The notes beneath the pieces were generated by a model. The model did no database searches. It was not told where the DNA came from and saw only the letters and a program-made list of their open reading frames with translations. DNA of 6,058 nucleotides from Candidatus Hydrogenedentota bacterium (lineage in GTDB: Bacteria > Spirochaetota > Leptospiria > Turneriellales > J094): NCBI GenBank assembly GCA_003695005.1, contig RFJE01000381.1:1-6058 (forward strand), written 5' to 3'. Positions 1-5,453 of the stretch are shown here, piece by piece (position 1 is the stretch's first letter; each line of letters opens with the position of its first letter). The position numbers and the translations under genes are program-made.

Positions 1-488
1 CCCTGGATATGCTGTGTAACTTCATCAAACTTTTCTTTAATTCCTTTTAAAAACTTATCGGCTTCCTTTTGGCCTTGTTCTGCGAGTTTTTCTAATAAAT
101 TTTCGTTTGTCTCGGATATTTGATCGAGTTGTATTTTATCTAACTGAACAATCGCATTAAAAATACTTTCCCGCTCTTCGGGGCTAATGCCTGCCATTCC
201 AATCCCTGCATAAGCTAATTTTTTAACTAGGTTAATAAAGCCTTCTCCTGATTCACGAATTAGGGCTGTTAATATGTAATTAATGAGAGGCTCATTCCCT
301 TTAGGCTCCTGAAGCTTTAAAAACGTTTGCCCTAAAACTTTTGAAGTAATATCTTCTCCCGAGATGTTATCAATAACTTTAATTTCTTCGCCTTGGCGTA
401 AATACTCGGCAATTTCCTCTAGTGTGATAGTTTTAGAAGTATCACTATCATATAGTCGTCGGTTGGCATATCGCTTAATTAGCTTCAT
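1..488 (-). CDS. phaR: PhaR-like polyhydroxyalkanoate synthesis regulator, 3' end outside window
   Basis: The 162 visible residues begin MKLIKRYANRRLYD, the signature of the PHB/PHA accumulation regulator DNA-binding domain (PhaR N-terminal family). That domain fills about residues 3-60 (ITLEEIAEYL, GEDITS). Family members bind DNA and storage granules, and they repress phasin and PHA genes until polymer is present. Residues 65-98 form a hydrophobic helical stretch, and 102-162 are charged and strongly helical (for example NENLLEKLAEQGQKEADKFL), probably coiled coil and phasin-like. The frame is open to base 1, so the C-terminus is missing. The start is set by AGGAG at 495-499, 6 nt before the ATG, and by the conserved N-terminus, which begins right at the Met. 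It lies 55 nt downstream of the acyltransferase gene and could be read from the operon or from its own promoter. I am sure of the family. The regulatory targets are inferred, and no PHA synthase is visible here. Confidence 0.9.
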   Translation of the reverse strand, partial: MKLIKRYANRRLYDSDTSKTITLEEIAEYLRQGEEIKVIDNISGEDITSKVLGQTFLKLQEPKGNEPLINYILTALIRESGEGFINLVKKLAYAGIGMAGISPEERESIFNAIVQLDKIQLDQISETNENLLEKLAEQGQKEADKFLKGIKEKFDEVTQHIQ

Positions 489-494
489 GAACTT

Positions 495-499
495 CTCCT
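495..499 (-). promoter_or_regulatory. Shine-Dalgarno of phaR
   Basis: Read on the minus strand this is AAAGGAGAA with an AGGAG core, 6 nt before the ATG at 488. It is the strongest ribosome binding site in the window. It fixes the phaR start and suggests that phaR does not depend on translational coupling to the gene before it. Confidence 0.8.
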
Positions 500-505
500 T
501 TTTTT

Positions 506-516
506 GTGCGATGCAC
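506..516. promoter_or_regulatory. Putative PhaR operator, inverted repeat GTGC-GAT-GCAC
   Basis: This is a perfect 4-bp-arm inverted repeat with a 3-bp spacer and a TGC-N3-GCA core. PhaR proteins of Paracoccus and Rhodobacter are reported to bind a CTGC-N3-GCAG type site, so the core matches and only the outer base pair differs. It lies 17 nt upstream of the phaR start codon, next to its Shine-Dalgarno, and overlaps the place where a -10 would fall for the TTGACA at 531-536. That position suits autorepression. The assignment is inferred from motif similarity and position. Confidence 0.45.
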
Positions 517-536
517 GATAAGAGATAGCCTGTCAA
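508..536 (-). promoter_or_regulatory. Candidate phaR promoter (consensus -35, poor -10)
   Basis: The minus strand carries a perfect TTGACA (531-536) just after the acyltransferase stop codon. At a 17-bp spacing the -10 hexamer would be CATCGC (508-513), a poor match to TATAAT. A closer AT-rich TATCGT (515-520) is only 10 bp away. The -35 is convincing and the -10 is not, so this could be a regulated promoter or a chance hexamer. The inverted repeat 506-516 overlaps the -10 position. Confidence 0.3.
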
Positions 537-543
537 CTCATTT

Positions 544-1452
544 TCATGGATTGCTTTCCCAAGGTGGCCTCGTTTTCCAACGACGATGTAACCAAAAATA
601 CTGTTCTGGATTTTTGCGGATTTCTTCTTCTAACTTCGAGGACCACTTTTGTGTAAGGTCTTGTACAGCTGTCTCCACATCAGGATAATCTGATTTTTTT
701 ACTTGCTTAGCAATAATATGCTTGCGTAGCAAATACTTCCCACGCCCTTGAAAAACACAGGTAAATAAGGTCATTTCTCGTTCATCGTAATAGGCTAAAA
801 AGGCCGGCCCTGCATAAGTGGCTGCAAGCTTTCCAAAAAACTTTACAAAGACTCCTTTGTGACCCGCATCTTGGTCGGCCACTAAACCAATTAAATCATT
901 TTCTTTTAAACGTTTCATGATTCTAGCTGTTTGGTGAATATAAACAATTTCGCCACCATAGTACTTTCGCCTTTTTTCAATGAGCTTTGTAACATAAGGA
1001 TTGCTTTGTTCTTTAGCAGCAGCAGTAACTCGAATCCCTAAATGGCTCATATAGGGAACAGGTAGTTCCCAATTTCCAAAATGCCCTTCAATAATAATGG
1101 GCCTTTTTTTTAAGTTTATGTAGTGAGAGTCAAAATCAGGGTCGTCGGTATAGACATACTTTCGAATAAATCGCTTATATTGAAATTTCCATGCTTGCAT
1201 TACTTCTAAAGAAACCCGAATGGAATGCTGTATATTTTTTTTCATAAACACCTGTAAATCTTTCCCCTGAATTTCAGGCAAAGCAAAACTTAAATTATCG
1301 CGGATCCTTTTTTTAGCTGATTTTCCAATAGGCCATAATAGCAGAGTAAGAAATTTAGCCACATAGTCTAACGACCAAAACGGCAGTAAATTTACCCAAA
1401 AAGCAAGAAACTTTAAAAATAGGTATTCTAATAAATGAGATATTTTTTTCAT
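544..1452 (-). CDS. lpxL: Lysophospholipid / lipid A late acyltransferase, LpxL (HtrB) family
   Basis: This 302-residue inner-membrane enzyme is the usual length for the LpxL/HtrB/MsbB family, which transfers a fatty acyl chain from acyl-ACP to the lipid A precursor. Hydrophobic segments near residues 9-24 and 31-42 would anchor it in the membrane. The catalytic HX4E motif is intact as HFGNWE (H124, E129). Other family hallmarks are IGLVADQDAG (residues 188-197) and the C-terminal QYFWLHRRWKTRP (285-297). Its ATG overlaps the stop of the upstream ktrA by 4 nt (ATGA), and no good Shine-Dalgarno precedes it, so translation is probably coupled. The family is certain. Which acyl chain or position it uses cannot be told from sequence, so the symbol is by family and paralogues such as LpxM or LpxP are possible. 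Its presence implies a Gram-negative envelope with LPS or a related lipid. Confidence 0.9.
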   Translation of the reverse strand: MKKISHLLEYLFLKFLAFWVNLLPFWSLDYVAKFLTLLLWPIGKSAKKRIRDNLSFALPEIQGKDLQVFMKKNIQHSIRVSLEVMQAWKFQYKRFIRKYVYTDDPDFDSHYINLKKRPIIIEGHFGNWELPVPYMSHLGIRVTAAAKEQSNPYVTKLIEKRRKYYGGEIVYIHQTARIMKRLKENDLIGLVADQDAGHKGVFVKFFGKLAATYAGPAFLAYYDEREMTLFTCVFQGRGKYLLRKHIIAKQVKKSDYPDVETAVQDLTQKWSSKLEEEIRKNPEQYFWLHRRWKTRPPWESNP

Positions 1453-2162
1453 TCTTCGTGAATCTCCAAATGTCTAGAAAGCTCTTCTAATTTTTCATTA
1501 GGTCCCATTACAATTAAAATTTCATTTCCTTCTAAAACAGTATCTGCTGTGGCCATTTCTACAATCGAGTATTCATTTAAATCCACTTTTGCATCATCTG
1601 TGCTTTCTGGTACATGCTTTTCTTTTTTGCGGACAACTACAATGGTAACGCCATATTTTTTGCGAATGGCTAAATCCTTTAAAGGTTTAACAGTAAAAAT
1701 TTTAGGGGTCTTTAGTTCTGCCATGGCAAACTTGTCACTAATCGGAATTAAATCTAAAGCTTTTCTTTGCAGAATTTTTTTTGCTAAGGTTTCGCCAAAC
1801 TCTTTTTCGGGAATATAAACTTCATCCGCACCTACTTTGTACAAAATATCTTTCATGCGCAGGGAAGCTGTTTTTGTAATCACACGCGGGACACCAATTT
1901 CTTTTAAGGCACTTACCACTAAAACATTATCTTCAAACTTTTCACCAATAGCAACAACCGCAACATCATACGTATCGAGACGAAAACGCTTTAGCATGGT
2001 CATATTCGTTGCATCAAACCTTACGGCTGTCGTAGAGTACTCTTTTGCTTCATTAATATCATCCATGTTTTCATCAATGGCTAAAACTTCTACTCCCCGA
2101 CTGTGCAAGTACTGAACCACCGCTGTACCAAATGTTCCTAATCCAATCACTGCTACTTTCAT
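1449..2162 (-). CDS. ktrA: K+ uptake regulatory subunit, KtrA/TrkA family (RCK_N + RCK_C)
   Basis: This 237-residue cytoplasmic protein is typical in length for single-unit KtrA (TrkA of E. coli is double this). The N-terminal RCK/Rossmann domain shows GLGTFG (residues 7-12) for dinucleotide binding and an acidic residue, D30, after strand 2 for the ribose. It also has DATN (50-53) and the conserved GADEVYIPEKEFG near 111-123. The RCK_C domain follows from about 140 to 235. Such subunits form an octameric ring under the membrane subunit and gate K+ flux in response to ATP/ADP or NAD(H), and often c-di-AMP in other lineages. It sits 10 nt after the ktrB stop, with a GGGAG-type Shine-Dalgarno very close to the ATG, and its 3' end overlaps lpxL by 4 nt. 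KtrA is preferred over TrkA because of the length and the adjacent KtrB-like partner. Confidence 0.93.
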   Translation of the reverse strand: MKVAVIGLGTFGTAVVQYLHSRGVEVLAIDENMDDINEAKEYSTTAVRFDATNMTMLKRFRLDTYDVAVVAIGEKFEDNVLVVSALKEIGVPRVITKTASLRMKDILYKVGADEVYIPEKEFGETLAKKILQRKALDLIPISDKFAMAELKTPKIFTVKPLKDLAIRKKYGVTIVVVRKKEKHVPESTDDAKVDLNEYSIVEMATADTVLEGNEILIVMGPNEKLEELSRHLEIHEE

Positions 2163-2172
2163 ATCTCCCTAC

Positions 2173-3969
2173 CTATCCTACCATAACTGCTTCTTCTGGA
2201 AATTCTGCTTCCAATGGTTTTTCCCGTTGTCCAAGTGCTAAAGCAAGCGTTAATGGCCCTAAACGTCCAATAAACATATTTGCCATAATAATCATTTTTC
2301 CTAAAGCCGTCAAATGAGAAGTTAATCCCGTAGAAAGGCCAACCGTACCAAATGCCGAGACCACTTCAAACAAAATATCGCGAAGCTTAGCCCCTTGCTC
2401 CGTTAGACTTAACAGGAAAAAAGAAATGGCTACTGTGGTTACAGAGAAAACTAATACCATCATGGCATTATTAAAAGTCCGAAATGGGATATTCCGCTTA
2501 TGATACACTAATCTGCGATCTCTCCTTAAAATCGATTTAATTGATAAAAAAGCAACGGCCACCGTAGTAACTTTTACTCCCCCTGCTGTGGAACCTGGCG
2601 ATCCACCTACAAACATTAACATTAAAAATAAGACTAAAGTAGAATTTTGCAAGGCACCAATATCCACAGTATTAAATCCCGCAGTTCTAGTGGTTACCGA
2701 TTGAAAAAAAGCATGCATCCACTTTTCCACCCCTGAAAACTGGCTTAATGTATTCTGATTTTCTAATTCATAAAATAAAAGAGTACCTGCGACAAGCAAA
2801 ATAAACGTTGTAATTAAAGCAATGCGAGTTTGCAACGAAACCCGAAACCGCGGAATTTCTCGTTGCAGTGTACTTTGCACTTTTGATCGAATCTCTTCCA
2901 TAGTTTGGAACCCAAGGCCACCTACAATAATAAGTTGAGCAACAATAAAAACAATCCACAAATTATGCACTGCCCTAGAGTCCATTAAGCTGTCCGTAAA
3001 AACGGAAAAGCCTGCATTACAAAAAGCACTTACGGCATGAAAAAGAGAAACGCCAAAGGCTTCCACAGGATCAGAAAAAGCAGTATGCCACTCTGCAAAT
3101 AGGAATAAAGCACCTACAAGTTCAAAAGTCAGAGTAAATCCTAAAATTTTTCCAAGCATTTCAGCAATGGAAAGCCCACTTTCTTCGTGGATTAAATCCG
3201 ATAAAAGCATTTCATCTTTCATACTTAAAGATCTACCTAATGCGGATCGAAAAAAAGCCACAAAGGTTAAAATCCCCAGTCCCCCTACTTGCATTAAGAG
3301 TAATAAAATCCCTTTGCCAAATGGCGAAAAAACAGTGGCTGTATCTACGGTAATAAGACCCGTGACACAAATAGCACTGGTAGCTGTAAAAAGCGCATCT
3401 AAATAAGATAAATGATGACCATTATTTACAGCCTTTGGCATCATTAAAAGAAGAGATCCGATAAAAATAAAGAAAAGAAAACTTGTTATTAGCAAAATAC
3501 CTGGCCTAAAGCGCCATGATAAAATCGTTGGATTTAAAGCCGCAAAAGAAAAAATGGCTTGTGATAAAATGGCAACTTGTACAAATGTTAAAATCACTTT
3601 ATGAATTAAATGGTGGATTTCCTTTCGGGTAAACTGATAGTGTACTTTTGTCAGCTCAAAAACAATTTCCACAACAAGCGCAATAAGTAAAAGAGTGGCA
3701 AATAATTTTACATGTCTTGTAATTTTTACTTTTTTCTTTTTAAATAAGCGATATAGATAAATGGCTACAAAAATAGATAATAAGCTAAATTGAACTTTGT
3801 CTAAAAAATCCTGCTGATCCTTTGTCCAATAAAAACCATGAGCTAATAAAATTACAGCGATTCCAAGGATGCTAAAAAGAAGTAAGATCCACTCTAAAAG
3901 CTTATCACTTCGGCTTAACCTGTCCGACTCATCTGGGGGAAGATGGTGTATGGTTAAGCCAAGACGCAT
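2173..3969 (-). CDS. ktrB: K+ transporter membrane subunit, KtrB/TrkH family, with N-terminal four-helix extension
   Basis: At 598 residues it is longer than standard KtrB (about 450) or TrkH (about 480). The core begins near residue 155 and has the four pore-loop repeats of the superfamily. The filter glycines lie in TSAICVTGL (G204), SAFCNAGFS (G320), TTRTAGFNT (G431) and SAFGTVGLSTG (G544). The gating loop GGSPGSTAGGVK (residues 435-446) lies in the third repeat. The extra N-terminus has four predicted membrane helices near 26-45, 58-75, 87-105 and 124-143, with a basic KKKKVKITRHVK between the second and third. The protein imports K+, probably driven by Na+ or H+, with the adjacent KtrA as its regulatory ring. 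The ATG follows the glyA TAA after one base, and no Shine-Dalgarno is visible, so coupling to glyA is likely. The start is set by that junction. A later Met would be possible only by removing the extension, which is continuous and clearly coding-like. Confidence 0.92.
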   Translation of the reverse strand: MRLGLTIHHLPPDESDRLSRSDKLLEWILLLFSILGIAVILLAHGFYWTKDQQDFLDKVQFSLLSIFVAIYLYRLFKKKKVKITRHVKLFATLLLIALVVEIVFELTKVHYQFTRKEIHHLIHKVILTFVQVAILSQAIFSFAALNPTILSWRFRPGILLITSFLFFIFIGSLLLMMPKAVNNGHHLSYLDALFTATSAICVTGLITVDTATVFSPFGKGILLLLMQVGGLGILTFVAFFRSALGRSLSMKDEMLLSDLIHEESGLSIAEMLGKILGFTLTFELVGALFLFAEWHTAFSDPVEAFGVSLFHAVSAFCNAGFSVFTDSLMDSRAVHNLWIVFIVAQLIIVGGLGFQTMEEIRSKVQSTLQREIPRFRVSLQTRIALITTFILLVAGTLLFYELENQNTLSQFSGVEKWMHAFFQSVTTRTAGFNTVDIGALQNSTLVLFLMLMFVGGSPGSTAGGVKVTTVAVAFLSIKSILRRDRRLVYHKRNIPFRTFNNAMMVLVFSVTTVAISFFLLSLTEQGAKLRDILFEVVSAFGTVGLSTGLTSHLTALGKMIIMANMFIGRLGPLTLALALGQREKPLEAEFPEEAVMVG

Positions 3970-3970
3970 A

Positions 3971-5227
3971 TTATAACCGAAAGTTGGTCATAGGGTATTT
4001 CTTACATATTTCCATTACTTTTTCTTTTACAGTTGTGATATTCTTTTTATCTTCTGGATTTTCTAAAACATCCGCAATTAAATTACCCACAAGGCGAAAA
4101 TCATCCGCAGTAAGGCCTCGCGTTGTTAATGCCGGTGAACCAATTCGAATACCACTTGCGACAGCAGGCGGATTCGGATCAAATGGAATAGCATTTTTAT
4201 TCACGGTAATACCAGCTTCTTCTAAAGCTTCCTGGGCTAGTTTTCCGGTAACTTTTTTTTGAGAAAATGTGTCCACTAAAACTAAATGATTGTCCGTTCC
4301 ACCCGAAACAAGAGTGAAACCTCTTTGTAATAAAACATCAGCTAAAATTTTTGCATTTTCTATCACCCTGGTTTGGTATTCTTTAAATTCCGGTTTCAAA
4401 GCTTCGCCAAAAGCTACGGCCTTTGCAGCAATGACATGCATCAAAGGTCCCCCCTGAACTCCCGGGAAAACTCGAGAGTTCAGCTTTTTTTCATACTCAA
4501 GTTGATTGGTTAGAATCATACCACCACGCGGACCTCGCAATGTTTTATGAGTCGTTGTTGTTACAAAATCTGCATGTGGCAGTGGCGAAGGATGCAGACC
4601 AACCGCTACCAACCCTGCGATATGGGCCATGTCCACCATAAGTTTTGCTCCAACATCATGAGCAATTTCCGCAAATTTAGCAAAATCGAGGGTACGAGCA
4701 TAAGCCGAGGCACCTGCTATAATGAGTTTTGGCTTATGCTCCTTTGCCTTTTTCGCAACATCATCAAAATCAATGAAATGTGTTTTGGCATCCACACCAT
4801 ATCCAACAGCATGATAGTATAACCCGGAAAAGTTTACTTTCGAACCATGGGTTAAATGGCCACCATGGGCTAAATCGAGCCCTAGAAAAGTTTCTCCCGG
4901 TTGCAAAGCCGTAAAAAAAACAGCCATGTTTGCTTGTGCTCCACTATGTGGTTGTACATTGGCATATTTTGCACTAAACAACTTTTTTGCCCGATTGCGA
5001 GCTAAATCTTCAATTTTATCGGAGGGGCCACAGCCTCCATAATAACGTTTACCCGGATAGCCTTCTGCATATTTATTTGTCAAAGTCGATGTATAAGCTT
5101 CTAATACTGCCCGAGAGACAAAATTCTCCGAAGCAATCATTTCTAAGGAATTCTCCTGACGATTGTCTTCTTCTATTAATGCCTCATAAACTTCATGATC
5201 TTGTTCTTCTATAATTGGATATGCCAT
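3971..5227 (-). CDS. glyA: Serine hydroxymethyltransferase
   Basis: This is a full-length 418-residue GlyA (E. coli 417). It is a cytosolic PLP enzyme that interconverts serine plus tetrahydrofolate with glycine plus 5,10-methylene-tetrahydrofolate. The PLP lysine is K228 in [14 protein letters not shown] (residues 223-236). Other signatures are IASENFVS (31-38), [15 protein letters not shown] (51-65, with the Tyr/Glu pair Y53 and E55), HSGAQAN (94-100), VDMAHIAGL (198-206) and GGTDNHL (309-315). One oddity is that the usual GGCEYVD-like motif reads GGCGPSD at 64-70. The start at 5227 is the only in-frame ATG after an upstream stop (TGA at 5258-5260), but no Shine-Dalgarno precedes it. It is the first gene of the minus-strand cluster, and its TAA is one base from the ktrB ATG. 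Confidence 0.97.
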   Translation of the reverse strand: MAYPIIEEQDHEVYEALIEEDNRQENSLEMIASENFVSRAVLEAYTSTLTNKYAEGYPGKRYYGGCGPSDKIEDLARNRAKKLFSAKYANVQPHSGAQANMAVFFTALQPGETFLGLDLAHGGHLTHGSKVNFSGLYYHAVGYGVDAKTHFIDFDDVAKKAKEHKPKLIIAGASAYARTLDFAKFAEIAHDVGAKLMVDMAHIAGLVAVGLHPSPLPHADFVTTTTHKTLRGPRGGMILTNQLEYEKKLNSRVFPGVQGGPLMHVIAAKAVAFGEALKPEFKEYQTRVIENAKILADVLLQRGFTLVSGGTDNHLVLVDTFSQKKVTGKLAQEALEEAGITVNKNAIPFDPNPPAVASGIRIGSPALTTRGLTADDFRLVGNLIADVLENPEDKKNITTVKEKVMEICKKYPMTNFRL

Positions 5228-5229
5228 AA

Positions 5230-5259
5230 GACCATGACAAAAGAGAAAAACATGGCGTC
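5230..5259 (-). promoter_or_regulatory. Inverted repeat in the glyA translation-initiation region
   Basis: CCATG (5232-5236) and CATGG (5251-5255) pair perfectly around a 14-nt loop that is pyrimidine-rich in the glyA mRNA. Two more pairs (5230-5231 with 5258-5259) can form past a 2-nt bulge. The hairpin would sit 2 nt before the start codon, where a Shine-Dalgarno is expected but absent. It may modulate translation. The arms are short, so chance is possible. Confidence 0.3.
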
Positions 5260-5270
5260 ACGTAGAAACA

Positions 5271-5331
5271 GCTAGAGCGAGGATGGATTTGAGGGTTAGC
5301 GGGAACATCCCTGTCTAGTCAACCTTCTAGC
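5271..5331 (-). repeat. Imperfect inverted repeat in the glyA leader
   Basis: GCTAGA (5271-5276) pairs with TCTAGC (5326-5331). The stem can extend with AGG (5280-5282) and CCT (5323-5325) past a 3-nt bulge. Inside it lies a small GGGA-ACA-TCCC hairpin (5301-5311), and a competing GGTT/AACC pairing (5294-5297 with 5321-5324) is possible. A 7-bp direct repeat, ACAGCTA (5268-5274 and 5335-5341), flanks the structure. It could be an RNA leader element of glyA or a protein-binding region. It matches no family I know. Confidence 0.3.
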
Positions 5332-5360
5332 GATACAGCTACACGATAGACTGCGGGAAA

Positions 5361-5388
5361 TTGCATAGAAAACCATAAAAACTATTTT
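5361..5388 (+). promoter_or_regulatory. Candidate promoter of the ferritin-like gene
   Basis: TTGCAT (5361-5366) and TATTTT (5383-5388) are separated by 16 bp within AT-rich DNA, giving a 5' leader of roughly 60 nt. A better -35 hexamer, TTGACG (5407-5412), lies closer to the gene but lacks a convincing -10 at 16-18 bp. Either may be used, so the assignment is tentative. Confidence 0.25.
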
Positions 5389-5453
5389 TGTTCATATATT
5401 TTTTTGTTGACGAAATGATGATAGTTCTGTCGTAGTCATTATGCAGGGATCTT

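Larger units (their letters stand above)
5228..5453. other. Divergent intergenic region between glyA and the ferritin-like gene
   Basis: This 226-bp gap between divergent start codons must hold the signals for both genes. The glyA-proximal part (5230-5341) is of mixed composition and rich in short inverted and direct repeats. The part from about 5361 to 5410 is very AT-rich and probably holds the plus-strand promoter. On the minus strand a TTGACT (5317-5322) resembles a -35, but no matching -10 lies 16-18 bp on. I see no tRNA, no small gene with a credible start, and no riboswitch class that I recognise. Confidence 0.6.

Noticed and set aside
501..516. GTGC-GAT-GCAC stem next to a T run, as an intrinsic terminator
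   Set aside because: The T run lies 5' of the stem on the plus strand and becomes an A run after it on the minus strand, so neither strand gives stem-then-U. The stem has only 4 bp.
506..688. Small plus-strand open frame of 60 codons overlapping the lpxL 3' end
   Set aside because: It lies antisense to a certain gene, has no ribosome binding site, and its translation looks like no protein family.
3530..3900. KtrB N-terminal extension as a true voltage-sensor domain
   Set aside because: The fourth helix (about residues 124-143) has no repeated Arg/Lys every third residue, so a working S4 is not supported.
3970..3975. Perfect TATAAT on the minus strand at the glyA-ktrB junction, as an internal promoter
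   Set aside because: It is made by the glyA end codons plus the linker base just before the ktrB ATG, and the sequence 17 bp upstream (ATACCC) is nothing like a -35.
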